From: Cytophagales bacterium Alg240-R148
Lineage (GTDB): Bacteria > Bacteroidota > Bacteroidia > Cytophagales > Cyclobacteriaceae
Reading direction: 5' to 3'
Assembly (NCBI GenBank): GCA_900537185.1
Contig: LS999826.1
Span: 733,521-797,520 of the forward strand
DNA length: 64,000 bases
Shown here: positions 8,845-17,709 of the stretch, in pieces
Numbering within the stretch: the first letter of the stretch is position 1
Layout: each line of letters starts with the position of its first letter
The notes under the pieces: generated by a model
Databases searched by the model: none
Told to the model about the DNA's origin: nothing
Seen by the model: the letters and a program-made list of their open reading frames with translations, nothing else
Position numbers and translations under genes: made by a program

Positions 8845-9501
8845 ATGCCACGCGGACTAGAATACGACATCCATATCAGCTTAAAAAAATACCTAATAAG
8901 CGAAGACAATACCAAGGAACCCATTGATTTTGTGAATGAATTTGAGGTGGAAGTATGGTTTTGTGATGAGGAGGGTATGCACATCGAATTGGCTGCCAGG
9001 GCCAAGGTGAGTAGGTTGATGATTGGCCTTTCTTTGGACTATGAATATCCTTTGCCCTATGTTGCGGACGCAACAAGTTCTATTTCGGATATGGCCAATG
9101 CCATTTTGGTTATGGAAGAAGATGCCGATTTTATGGAGAAGGTGGATGAAATGTATGATGTTCCTATTGTCAATTCTGATATTTGTTTTTTAGAGTACCT
9201 GGAGATTTTACCTGCGCATAGAGGTTTAAAACTTGGTCAAAGAATAGTCAAGTCAATGGCCGAATATTTTTATGAAACTTGTGGTATTTGGGTGGCTCAA
9301 TCCATGCCGCTTCAATTTTCAATTCACGATGCCTCTGATTGGGACATTGCAATGGAGTACAAGAAGTTTACTGTAGTAAAAGAGGAAGCCAGTAAAAAAC
9401 TTTTGAATTATTTCAATACGCTAGGTTTTAGACAATTTTACCAATCTGATTATTTAATTGCAACTCCTCAAGAAATACTTTCCAAATCAGAATTTTCTTA
9501 A
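8845..9501 (+). CDS. GNAT-like acetyltransferase family protein, atypical
   Basis: A 218-residue cytosolic protein. Residues about 118-150 ('ICFLEYLEILPAHRGLKLGQRIVKSMAEYF') match GNAT motif A, in which the R-G-L-K-L-G turn (consensus Q/R-x-x-G-x-G/A) binds the acetyl-CoA pyrophosphate. A later stretch 'KLLNYFNTLGFRQF' matches the usual C-terminal GNAT helix-strand. The first ~110 residues are long and acidic for a GNAT and lack similarity I can name. Substrate unknown. It stands alone between a terminator and a long non-coding region. Confidence 0.6.
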   Translation: MPRGLEYDIHISLKKYLISEDNTKEPIDFVNEFEVEVWFCDEEGMHIELAARAKVSRLMIGLSLDYEYPLPYVADATSSISDMANAILVMEEDADFMEKVDEMYDVPIVNSDICFLEYLEILPAHRGLKLGQRIVKSMAEYFYETCGIWVAQSMPLQFSIHDASDWDIAMEYKKFTVVKEEASKKLLNYFNTLGFRQFYQSDYLIATPQEILSKSEFS

Positions 9502-9598
9502 TAAAATTTACAACTATTTGCCACTTGGTAAATTTATGTTTTATCATTGCTTTTGTAATCATTACCCTATGGATATGAGGTAGGTTACCAGATTATTG

Positions 9599-9614
9599 TA
9601 CCACCCTGGTGGTA
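9599..9614. promoter_or_regulatory. 16 bp palindrome, candidate operator
   Basis: TACCACC (9599-9605) and GGTGGTA (9608-9614) form a perfect 7 bp dyad around CT. The two-base centre is too tight for an RNA loop, so a protein-binding site is the better reading. It lies about 100 bp after the GNAT-like gene and 365 bp before the AraC-type regulator. The surrounding 9502-9790 sequence shows no convincing gene. Confidence 0.35.
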
Positions 9615-9795
9615 GTTAGTTTGTTAGTGTTTTTGGTATTTGTGCTTATTTTTTTAGTGATTAATTTTTTGCTTTAGCATAAAATTAATACCAGAGACCA
9701 TTGGTGATGATAGTATTTAGAAGGGGAAGTTCCGTCTTTAAATTATTAGAAAATAGTCGGTGGTCATTTTTTTAAAAGTACACTTATCGCAAAAA

Positions 9796-9914
9796 GTTCT
9801 CAATACTTGAGTAATGGGTTAGTCGTTTTGAGAACAAAAAGCTATGAACGTTTGTGAGGAGCGTTTATGGCTAATTATTTGGCCACTTCGTAAGGAAGTG
9901 GCCATTTTATTTTA
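9796..9914 (+). ncRNA. Candidate structured non-coding RNA ending in a terminator
   Basis: Three hairpins follow one another in a stretch with no credible open frame. The first is GTTCTCAA (9796-9803) with TTGAGAAC (9828-9835). The second is AGCTATGAACG (9840-9850) with CGTTTATGGCT (9862-9872), allowing two G-U pairs. The third is GGCCACTTC (9881-9889) with GAAGTGGCC (9895-9903), followed by ATTTTATTTTATTT, which fits an intrinsic terminator. The G-U pairs are more in keeping with selection on RNA than on DNA. It could be a small RNA or the leader/attenuator of the AraC gene at 9979. I do not recognise an Rfam family. Confidence 0.4.
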
Positions 9915-9978
9915 TTTATTGCCAAAAAGAATCAGAGTAGATAAATACTATTAAGAGAGTACCAAGAGTAGAAAGCTT

Positions 9979-10767
9979 ATGATGTCCATTGATTACCATG
10001 TTCAAAATGCAATAGCGCCTTACATAAACTGCATAATGATCCAAGAAAGCAAGGACCCAGATGCCATACTGAGTTTGCCATTTTATGCAGATGGATATCC
10101 TGGAATTCTGTTTCAGTTTTCTGAAAATGGAATGTTTTTAATGCCTAAAGGCAAACCATTATCGAAGTTGTTTTTATATGGACAAACCATTGAGCCAATT
10201 TCCCTTCATGTCAAGGGACCATTTTATTTTATTGTTTTTCAATTGTATCCATTTGCCTCAAAATATTTGTTGGGAGTAGACCCCAAAATACTCAACGACG
10301 ATTGTTATGATTTGATGGAGCAGCATCCTGAATATATGGTTGGTATTATCGAAAGAATTCAAGCGGCAGGAACTACCATGGATAAGGTTCGAGTAATTTC
10401 GGAAATGATTGAATGGCTATTGCGCAATCAAAACCATCAAAAAGACGACCGCATTCAACAATCCATACAATTAATTCTGGATAGCAAAGGAACAGACAAA
10501 ATGCGCAACATTGCCTCTCAATTGCATGTCACAGAAAGAACGTTGGAACGGTTGTTTTTATCTGAAGTAGGTTTAACACCAAAACAATTTGCAAGAATTA
10601 TTCAATTTCAAAGTTCTTTAAGCCAATTAAATAACAAAACTTACCAGCAATTAATGGATGTTGGATTCGAAAATGGATTTACAGATCAATCCCATTTTAT
10701 TAGAACTTTTAAATCGTACACTGGCCAAACACCTTCCTACTATTTGAAAAATTATTCTAAGCATTGA
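9979..10767 (+). CDS. AraC family transcriptional regulator
   Basis: A 262-residue protein with an N-terminal effector-binding-like domain (about 1-150; 'GYPGILFQFSENGMFLMPKGKPLSKLFLYGQ' is typical of the DUF6597-type sensor) and a C-terminal AraC DNA-binding domain (about 160-258). The latter has the first helix-turn-helix at 'MRNIASQLHVTERTLERLF' and the second at 'DVGFENGFTDQSHFIRTFKSYTGQTPSYY'. It precedes an NAD(P)-binding oxidoreductase by 79 bp on the same strand, a common regulator/target pairing. ATG codons at 9979 and 9982 are both possible starts. Confidence 0.9.
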   Translation: MMSIDYHVQNAIAPYINCIMIQESKDPDAILSLPFYADGYPGILFQFSENGMFLMPKGKPLSKLFLYGQTIEPISLHVKGPFYFIVFQLYPFASKYLLGVDPKILNDDCYDLMEQHPEYMVGIIERIQAAGTTMDKVRVISEMIEWLLRNQNHQKDDRIQQSIQLILDSKGTDKMRNIASQLHVTERTLERLFLSEVGLTPKQFARIIQFQSSLSQLNNKTYQQLMDVGFENGFTDQSHFIRTFKSYTGQTPSYYLKNYSKH

Positions 10768-10786
10768 TTTTGTCGTATTTGTTCTA

Positions 10787-10815
10787 TTTGTAGTAGTTGG
10801 ATGGGCCTACCTTTA
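10787..10815 (+). promoter_or_regulatory. Candidate promoter for the oxidoreductase at 10847
   Basis: TTTG (10787-10790), a 17 nt spacer and TACCTTTA (10808-10815) approximate the Bacteroidota pattern, 31 nt before the ATG. It would let the oxidoreductase be transcribed separately from the AraC gene. Confidence 0.35.
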
Positions 10816-10846
10816 TACCATCAACAATTTTAAAAAAACTTGAATT

Positions 10847-11473
10847 ATGAAAGTATTGGTAATTGGGGCCAGTGGAACAATAGGTCAACACTTGGTCCAA
10901 CAATCCTTAAAAGAGGGGCATCAGGTAACAGCATTTTGTCGGGATCCGTCTAGGCTGGATGCCCACCCTAACTTGGTTCCATTCGCAGGAGATGCCGGTG
11001 TCTATGCCGATGTCCTATCGGCCATGAATGGCCAAGAAACAGTTATTATTGTATTGGGTTCAGGGAAAAAAAGAACAGGGAACATCCGGTCGTTGGGAAC
11101 CAAACACGTAGTCCAAGCCATGCGAACCGAAGGGGTAAAGCGGTTGATTTGTCAAACTACTTTGGGTTGTGGAGATTCGCACGCAACCCTGAACTTTTTT
11201 TGGAAATATATTATGTTTGGATGGTTTTTAAAAGCAGTGTTTTTAGACCATGAAGCCCAAGAAAAGGTAGTGAAAGAGAGTGGCTTAGATTGGACCTTGA
11301 TTAGGCCTGGAGCATTTATGGATGGTCCTCAAACGGGGGTTTACTACCATGGTAATCTTACTCAATCCAATAAATTAAAGTTAAAAGTATCGCGCCAAGA
11401 TGTTGCGGATTTTTTGGTCAAACAAATTCACTCCACGCAATATTTATTTAAAACGCCAGGGTTGTCCTACTAA
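10847..11473 (+). CDS. NAD(P)-binding oxidoreductase (atypical SDR, NmrA/YwnB-like)
   Basis: A 208-residue Rossmann-fold protein. 'VLVIGASGTIGQHLV' at residues 3-17 is the GxxGxxG dinucleotide-binding loop and 'CRDPSRL' follows the second strand, the arginine favouring NADP. Later landmarks are 'TVIIVLGS', 'VKRLICQTTLGCGDS' and 'LDWTLIRPGAFMDGP', all characteristic of atypical short-chain dehydrogenases that act as reductases or redox sensors. The classical YxxxK active site is absent, as is usual in this subgroup. Likely cytosolic and possibly controlled by the adjacent AraC regulator. Confidence 0.85.
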   Translation: MKVLVIGASGTIGQHLVQQSLKEGHQVTAFCRDPSRLDAHPNLVPFAGDAGVYADVLSAMNGQETVIIVLGSGKKRTGNIRSLGTKHVVQAMRTEGVKRLICQTTLGCGDSHATLNFFWKYIMFGWFLKAVFLDHEAQEKVVKESGLDWTLIRPGAFMDGPQTGVYYHGNLTQSNKLKLKVSRQDVADFLVKQIHSTQYLFKTPGLSY

Positions 11474-11480
11474 GGTAGTT

Positions 11481-11516
11481 CCGGTGCATTTCTTTTCAAG
11501 AGTGCATCGGTGTTTT
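11481..11516. terminator. Probable terminator between convergent genes
   Basis: CCGGTGCA (11481-11488) pairs with TGCATCGG (11503-11510) with one G-U pair; TGTTTT follows. It separates the oxidoreductase from the convergent DUF2235 gene and is of moderate strength. Confidence 0.5.
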
Positions 11517-12591
11517 AAGCTCCACCTATAATTAAATCTGTCTCTTCTTCTATGGAATAAGTAGTTGGTAAGTTGCTAGGGGAATAGTCTGTTTTATCCA
11601 TTCTTTCTACCACCGATGCGTGCAAAGTGGCATTTTCTTTTATATATCTTTTGGTCCCAAATGGGATAGAAATACTTTTTTTCTTTTTTTTGAAATCATA
11701 GAGTTTTCTTGGGAGAAGTTCACCAATCCACCAACCCATTTTTAGAGATTCATGTAGGGTGTCTAGCGGGTTTGGTGCACAAAAGTCTTTGTTTTTGCCG
11801 AGTACTATGTCTTGGTATTTTTGGTTATCAATGCGCAATCCTTTTTGACAGGCCTCAACAACCATCCATTTTAAGGCAGTTTTGGAAAGTCCACTTTCAC
11901 TTTCGTCATACGATCCACCAACATCTGAATGGGCGCCACAAAACCACACTTCTTTCAATTCATTTTGTTCAACTGGTGTAAATAAATTTTGTTTGTAGAA
12001 AGTTCTGCGTTCGTCTATGGCAACCGCATGTCGGATATGGAGAATAGTATTGTTTTTTGCTGTATAAGGAAAGTTTTTCCAATTCCCGAGAAAACCGTAA
12101 GAAGAGACAGTATCCCATACGCCAACAAAATGAATTGTTACAGACCTGGAGTAGATATTTTTAAATTGAGCCGCTAATTTAAAATCTTTTGAATCAAATA
12201 ATTTGAACGCATAGGGGAGTAGGTTGTGACAGCCTTTCTGCAACAAACCACACATTTTAAGTAAACCAGTTAGCACCCGTATCGTATAAGATCCTCTGCT
12301 AAAACCGAAAAAGTAAATCTTATCTCCTTCTGCATATACTTCCATTAAATATTGGTAAGCTTGGAAAATATTATTTTTAAGCCCTTGCCCAAAGGCCAAC
12401 CCCCAACCAACCGACACTTTTTGAGCAATTCCTGTTTTACCATACTCACTGAGCGTTCCTACTCCGGGGTCATAGTAGGCTATTTGGTCTTCCGTACGGT
12501 TGTTCAGCACTGCGTATAGTTTGACTACATTTGAGTTTTTCTCTCCAAATTGATTGGCCGTACCATCACAACAAATAACTATGTTCTTCAT
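11515..12591 (-). CDS. DUF2235 alpha/beta-hydrolase (Tle1-like phospholipase family)
   Basis: A 358-residue protein. The N-terminus 'KNIVICCDGTANQFG' and 'YYDPGVGTL' are hallmark DUF2235 motifs. The nucleophile elbow 'GFSRGSY' (about residue 98-104) carries the serine, 'VGVWDTVSSYG' the aspartate and 'CGAHSDVGGSY' the histidine of a Ser-Asp-His triad. The family includes type VI secretion lipase effectors (Tle1) but also stand-alone cytosolic hydrolases of unknown substrate. No secretion-system genes or signal peptide are present, so a housekeeping hydrolase is favoured. Monocistronic. Confidence 0.85.
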   Translation of the reverse strand: MKNIVICCDGTANQFGEKNSNVVKLYAVLNNRTEDQIAYYDPGVGTLSEYGKTGIAQKVSVGWGLAFGQGLKNNIFQAYQYLMEVYAEGDKIYFFGFSRGSYTIRVLTGLLKMCGLLQKGCHNLLPYAFKLFDSKDFKLAAQFKNIYSRSVTIHFVGVWDTVSSYGFLGNWKNFPYTAKNNTILHIRHAVAIDERRTFYKQNLFTPVEQNELKEVWFCGAHSDVGGSYDESESGLSKTALKWMVVEACQKGLRIDNQKYQDIVLGKNKDFCAPNPLDTLHESLKMGWWIGELLPRKLYDFKKKKKSISIPFGTKRYIKENATLHASVVERMDKTDYSPSNLPTTYSIEEETDLIIGGA

Positions 12592-12818
12592 ATTAAGGAA
12601 GGTGAAAAAGTTAAATCAGTAAAAATCAAGGTATTAAATGTACTTGTATTCGGGAAAAAATCAAAAATAGAAAGAACCTTTAGATGGGGTTAGGCTTTCT
12701 GGTCTCGTAAGTTGGTGTTTTTACAGCAGCATTACAACAGATTTCTTTCGCAACTAACCCGCCTAGTTGCCTGTAAAAAAGGTTTTTTTTTATATATTTA
12801 AAATGACAAAAACTATTT

Positions 12819-15800
12819 ATGAAGAAATTTTTAAAAATTTTAGGGGGCATTATTTTATTCTTCATTATTGTAATTGTAATTGTTATCAATACCCCAGTCG
12901 CTAGAAATTATGCACAAGCGTCTATGGGGGCTGCTTTATTGGATCTGGTGAAAGAAGTTTCCCCTGTAAAAGTGGCCACGTCTTATTCAAAAGTTCGTTT
13001 TAGTATTGTTAAAAGTGAAATGTATGTAGAAGACTTTTCGCTTGATTTTACGATGAATGTGTCGGACAGCGCAACAATGGTTAAGTCCATTGATATTGAT
13101 CAGTTGGATATAAGCATTGACGATATTTGGAAGGCCATAATGGAAAAGGATTTAGAAGTAGAAGGTATTTCTGTTCATAAACCTACCATTTTGATGGAAA
13201 ATAGAAAAAGGAAAAAAACTTCTTTTTCGTTGGAAACAGCCAATCTCTACCAATACATTTCAAAGTCACTAAAACAGCTGGCTGTGTCTGAATTTGAACT
13301 AAATAATGGCCATTTAATCATCGACTATACCAAAGACTCCGTTAAGAATTCCCTAGAAATTGCGGATGTTTCCATCGGAATAAATGGGTTGTTACTCAAT
13401 GAAACTAGCGAAGCGGAGGAAAACAGAATATTTGGAACCGAAGAAATTTGGTTGCAGTTTAAAAACCAATCCATTGTATTTGCAGATAGCCTCAACGTGC
13501 TTGAATTTGATAGCCTTTACTTGTCTACCGCAAGCAATACGTTTGAAATATTTGGTTTTCATATGATTCCTTTTCAGGATTCCATAACCACCAATAGTTA
13601 TGTAGAAGCTTCTGTTCCTTATGTGCAATTGTTCAATATTGACTACAATAAAGTTTACAACGATCAAACAATAGAAATTGATACGGTACTTTTTAGAGAT
13701 GCATTTTTGAAAGTGGGCGTTTTGGAAAAGAAAAAAGGGGGGAGCAAAAGTGCTTTGTTGAATCAAATTCATCGATATTTTTCACCAATTTCCATTCATA
13801 AGGTTAAAGTAGAAAATATGAAGTTGGAGTTCAACCAACTGGAAAAACAAAGTGAGCAAATGGAGATCGACCAAGTGGATTTGACATTAAATGAAATATT
13901 TTTGGATGAAAATATGGTTGATTTAAAGTGGAACGACCATTGGTTTGAAGACTTTAATTTTAAAATAAAAGATTATACGTTGGAATTGGGCGAAAGCAAC
14001 CACATGCTCAAAATTGGAGCATTGGCTGTTTCTAGTTCGGATAAGACATTGGAAATTGATAGTGCCAGTGTTTTCCCAATAGAGAAAAGTAGATGGAAGT
14101 CTGCCCTCAACGAATTAGAGGTCGAGAAATTTGTTTTGGAAGGCTTTGATCCATATGAAATCTATGAAAACCAGTTGTTGAACCTTCAGGTAGCTGAGTT
14201 AAAAAACTTAAAGTTAAAACACCAGCCCAAACTTGGGAAAAGTAAAAGAAAAAAACAAGAGATTCCAGACCTTGAAAATATTTACCCCTATGTAAAAGAT
14301 GTTTTTAAAAGCATAAGGATCGATAGTTTGAAGTTTTCGGGACTGGATGTTAACATAAAATTAAATACGGGGGAGGTAGATGTTCTAAAGGGAAGGTTGG
14401 CAGCAACTAAATTTGTTTTGGACAGTACCACTTATTTGCGGGATGTGAATTTTTTAAATACCGCTTCTTTGGCTATTAATTTACCAAAAGTGGACTTAAC
14501 CTTAAAAGACCACAAAGTGGGTATTCAGAACTTTTACTTTGACAAAAGGAGGAAAGTGTTGTCTACTAAAAAAATACAAGTAGACTCCTTATCATTTGTG
14601 GGAGGATCAAAATTGGTTGGTTCGGTTGAGGAGGTGTTTTTAAGAGGAGCCAACATAAGGCAGCTGCTTTACAACAAACAATACGTTTTTGATTCTTTGG
14701 TGGTTAAGCGGCCCAACTTTTACTATGTAAAAGCAGATTCAGCCAGGAAGGACGCAGCCTCTTCCTTAAATATTTCTGCCATTGTGAACAGGTTTAAAAT
14801 TGGCTTGTTTCGATTGGAACACGCCAATTGGTTCAATTATGTTAATGGCAAAGAAAATATTGAAATAGGTGATTTGTCATTTTTTGTAAAGGCATTGGAG
14901 TTGGATGAGAAAAAACTTTTGAAAAATGAAATTGTGACCAAATACAGTGATCTTAAACTAAACTTTGATCACCTATTGTTTGATATTCCCAAAATCAAAC
15001 ACCAGTTATTATTGGGCCAAAGTTATTTGGATGTTAGGGCACGGTTTGGTCAAATTAATGCTATTGAATTAAAACCTTATAAAGGACCTTTGGCCATGGC
15101 AATTGAATGCTCGGTGCCAGAACTAAATATTAGCGGCCTCAATACTTACCAGAGTTATTTCAATAGAAAGCTAGATGCCGATAAAATTAGTTTGATCAGC
15201 CCTAGCATAAAGGTGCAATTCAATAGCAAACTCAAAGGTCAAAATGCGTCTCTAAAAAATAGCAAAGGCATCATGACTGTGCTGGACTCACTGGGTATAG
15301 GCCAGCTTGTAGTCTCCAAAGGCAAGGTCGGGTTAAATTTTGACGATAAAAGCAGTGTGGCAATTCCCAGGCTTGACTTGACAATAAAAGATTTTGAATT
15401 GCTCAAAAAAAGGATCAAAGCCCGCCACAAATTTTTGTATGCCGATGACATGCATTTGACGGCCTATAATTCCAGGTTTTCTAGCCCTAAACTAACGGCG
15501 TCTATGGAAAAAGTTAAATTTTCTACAAAAGCTAAAAAACTGGATGTCACTACATTTTTTCTTAAGTCGGACTCGGTGGAATTAAATGTCCAGGATATTG
15601 ACTGCTCTGGCCTAGACATTGTAGAAGTTTTGGAGGATAAAAAACTGAATTTAAAAAACCTAATAATTAATCGTCCGGCGCTTAAGTTAAAACAAGGCAA
15701 GAAACAAAATACCAATAAGGAATTTGCACAACTCAAAAAATTCCCGCTGGATAAAAACTTTGTTCATACCCTAAGTTGTCGGGATTTAAACATCAACAAT

Positions 15801-16994
15801 GCGCTTTTCGAAATTGACAATAGTGGTAAAATGTTTAAAATGGCCGGAGTTAATGGAGCGTTTAAACAGTTCTCCATGGTCAATAACGGGTTTGGAAAAA
15901 AGGGAAGGCCTTTTCATTCGAGATCCTATGACATCAAAATCAATAATTATGCTTTCAGAGAAGATAGGTTTTATGGGCTTTCCATTAGAAATGCTCGGTA
16001 TAGGTCTTTAGGTGGTAAATTGGAATTGAATGGGTTGAAAGTAGATCCGAAATTTAAAAAAAGGGAGTTTGGAAAACAATTTGGAAAACAAACGGATAGA
16101 ATCGTTCTTTCCAATGAAACGGTCAAGGCGTATGGTTTTGATTTGGAAAGGTTTGTGGAAACGGATTATTTAAGAGCCAAAAAAATTGTAGTGGAGCATG
16201 CCAAAATTGATGTATTTAGGGATAAAAATATTGCTTTTCCTGAAGACCAACGCAGGGCGCTGCCACAAACTACATTTAGAAATGTAAGCACTACTTTTGA
16301 TGTAGACACCTTGCAATTAAAAGGGTTTGATATTGTTTACGAAGAACTTCAAGAAAACAAGCCCAAACCAGGAGTGATCACCTTTGATAACTTGAATGCA
16401 AACGCTTACAATTTGACTAATGATGCTAAGGTGATTAGGAAAAATTCGAATACCACCATAACCGCTTCAACTAGGTTGTATAATTCGGGCACTTTAACTG
16501 CCAATTTTCATTTAAATTTACTCGACCCTGAAGACCAATTTACTTTTAATGCACAATTAGTTGAAATGGACCTTACCCAGCTAAATAGAATGTTAGAACC
16601 ATCTTCAGAAGTGAAGATATCTTCAGGTTGGGGAACCAACATGGTTTTTAGTGGTGAAGCCAACGATGAATTTGCCCATGGTGTTATGAGTTTTGAATAC
16701 CATAAGCTAAAGGTGTTTATTAAAAATGAACAAAAAAAGAATACTAAAAAAAGAGCTGGAAAAGCAATCACAACTTTTTTTGCCAATACCTTTGTTGTAC
16801 GTTCCAATAACAAAGAGCCGCTATTAAGGGATGGCGAGATGTTTTTTATACGGGACCATACGCGCAGTATTTTTAATTATTTAGCTAAAACTACACTAAG
16901 TGGAATTGTCGAAAGCATTGGGGCCCAAAACAATAGAAAAGAAATAAGACAACACAACAAGGTGGCTAAGCAGCAAGCAAAGAATAAAAAATAA
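12819..16994 (+). CDS. AsmA-like large membrane-anchored protein
   Basis: A 1391-residue protein with one N-terminal membrane helix (about 3-24, 'FLKILGGIILFFIIVIVIVI') followed by a very long, beta-rich outside region. Repeated motifs such as 'LKIDSLKFSG', 'VDSLSFVGGSKLVG' and 'VVKRPNFYYV' give the strand periodicity typical of the AsmA/TamB superfamily, which form hydrophobic grooves carrying phospholipid between membranes. The C-terminal ~250 residues ('FDIVYEELQENKPKPG ... LTANFHLNLLDPEDQFTFNAQL ... MSFEYHKLKVFI') resemble the AsmA C-terminal module, and the tail is basic and Gln/Lys-rich. No operon partners. Lipid transport is inferred from the family. Confidence 0.75.
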   Translation: MKKFLKILGGIILFFIIVIVIVINTPVARNYAQASMGAALLDLVKEVSPVKVATSYSKVRFSIVKSEMYVEDFSLDFTMNVSDSATMVKSIDIDQLDISIDDIWKAIMEKDLEVEGISVHKPTILMENRKRKKTSFSLETANLYQYISKSLKQLAVSEFELNNGHLIIDYTKDSVKNSLEIADVSIGINGLLLNETSEAEENRIFGTEEIWLQFKNQSIVFADSLNVLEFDSLYLSTASNTFEIFGFHMIPFQDSITTNSYVEASVPYVQLFNIDYNKVYNDQTIEIDTVLFRDAFLKVGVLEKKKGGSKSALLNQIHRYFSPISIHKVKVENMKLEFNQLEKQSEQMEIDQVDLTLNEIFLDENMVDLKWNDHWFEDFNFKIKDYTLELGESNHMLKIGALAVSSSDKTLEIDSASVFPIEKSRWKSALNELEVEKFVLEGFDPYEIYENQLLNLQVAELKNLKLKHQPKLGKSKRKKQEIPDLENIYPYVKDVFKSIRIDSLKFSGLDVNIKLNTGEVDVLKGRLAATKFVLDSTTYLRDVNFLNTASLAINLPKVDLTLKDHKVGIQNFYFDKRRKVLSTKKIQVDSLSFVGGSKLVGSVEEVFLRGANIRQLLYNKQYVFDSLVVKRPNFYYVKADSARKDAASSLNISAIVNRFKIGLFRLEHANWFNYVNGKENIEIGDLSFFVKALELDEKKLLKNEIVTKYSDLKLNFDHLLFDIPKIKHQLLLGQSYLDVRARFGQINAIELKPYKGPLAMAIECSVPELNISGLNTYQSYFNRKLDADKISLISPSIKVQFNSKLKGQNASLKNSKGIMTVLDSLGIGQLVVSKGKVGLNFDDKSSVAIPRLDLTIKDFELLKKRIKARHKFLYADDMHLTAYNSRFSSPKLTASMEKVKFSTKAKKLDVTTFFLKSDSVELNVQDIDCSGLDIVEVLEDKKLNLKNLIINRPALKLKQGKKQNTNKEFAQLKKFPLDKNFVHTLSCRDLNINNALFEIDNSGKMFKMAGVNGAFKQFSMVNNGFGKKGRPFHSRSYDIKINNYAFREDRFYGLSIRNARYRSLGGKLELNGLKVDPKFKKREFGKQFGKQTDRIVLSNETVKAYGFDLERFVETDYLRAKKIVVEHAKIDVFRDKNIAFPEDQRRALPQTTFRNVSTTFDVDTLQLKGFDIVYEELQENKPKPGVITFDNLNANAYNLTNDAKVIRKNSNTTITASTRLYNSGTLTANFHLNLLDPEDQFTFNAQLVEMDLTQLNRMLEPSSEVKISSGWGTNMVFSGEANDEFAHGVMSFEYHKLKVFIKNEQKKNTKKRAGKAITTFFANTFVVRSNNKEPLLRDGEMFFIRDHTRSIFNYLAKTTLSGIVESIGAQNNRKEIRQHNKVAKQQAKNKK

Positions 16995-17034
16995 AATTTT
17001 GGTTGGGGGCTTTATTTAAATCTAAAATGGGTCG

Positions 17035-17706
17035 TTATTTTCTGTGTTTTTTCACGATGTTCAAAGCCATAGCTACACGAGCGGAAATAGCTTGCATGTC
17101 ATAAGAACCTGTACTGTCTTTTATGAAAAGCTGAGATCCAATACCTACACAATGCACCCCTGCATCGAGCCATGTTTTTAGATCCTTTTCTGTGGGTTCC
17201 ACACCGCCGGTTGGCATAATACTCGACCAAGGAAACGGCCCTTTTATTGCTTTTACGAACTCTGGGCCACCTACTTGTTTGCCTGGGAATATTTTAACTA
17301 CCTCAGCCCCTAGTGCTTCTGCAAAAGATATTTCTGATAAAGAGCCGCAACCTGGTGACCACAATATTTTTCTTCTATTGCATGTGCGGGCCATGGCTTC
17401 CTGTACAATTGGTGAAACGATAAAATTGGCGCCCAATTGGATGTACAGTGCAGCGGTACTTTCCTCCACCACCGAACCAATCCCCAATTTCAACTCTGGT
17501 AAATGAGTGGCGGCATATTTATTTAATTCACCAAAAACTTCATGTGCAAAATCTCCTCGGTTTGTGAATTCAAAAACCCTTATTCCACCATCGTAGCATG
17601 CTTTTAATACTTGTTTACACAAGTTAATATCAGGATGATAAAAGACAGGTACTATCCCTGTATTATACATTTCCGTTGCTACTTCTATTCTTGTAAATCT
17701 TGCCAT
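17035..17706 (-). CDS. eda: KDPG/KHG aldolase
   Basis: A 223-residue class I aldolase that cleaves 2-keto-3-deoxy-6-phosphogluconate to pyruvate and glyceraldehyde 3-phosphate. The Schiff-base lysine sits in 'AEVVKIFPG' and the catalytic glutamate in 'RVFEFTNRGD'. 'ELKLGIGSVVEE', 'GANFIVSPI' and 'SIMPTGGVEPT' line the TIM barrel. Length is normal for the family. The gene starts 3 nt after the KDG kinase and is clearly its operon partner. Cytosolic. No 6-phosphogluconate dehydratase (edd) is in the window, so the substrate probably comes from KDG rather than gluconate. Confidence 0.93.
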   Translation of the reverse strand: MARFTRIEVATEMYNTGIVPVFYHPDINLCKQVLKACYDGGIRVFEFTNRGDFAHEVFGELNKYAATHLPELKLGIGSVVEESTAALYIQLGANFIVSPIVQEAMARTCNRRKILWSPGCGSLSEISFAEALGAEVVKIFPGKQVGGPEFVKAIKGPFPWSSIMPTGGVEPTEKDLKTWLDAGVHCVGIGSQLFIKDSTGSYDMQAISARVAMALNIVKKHRK

Positions 17707-17709
17707 TAC

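Noticed and set aside
11515-12591. DUF2235 protein as a type VI secretion effector
   Set aside because: No VgrG, PAAR, immunity or secretion gene is adjacent and there is no signal; a stand-alone hydrolase is more likely.
780-16994. Two proteins of exactly 1391 residues (780-4955 and 12819-16994)
   Set aside because: Their sequences and architectures are unrelated; equal length is coincidence.
17035-17706. eda as part of a complete Entner-Doudoroff operon
   Set aside because: No edd gene is present in the window, so the full pathway cannot be claimed from this sequence.
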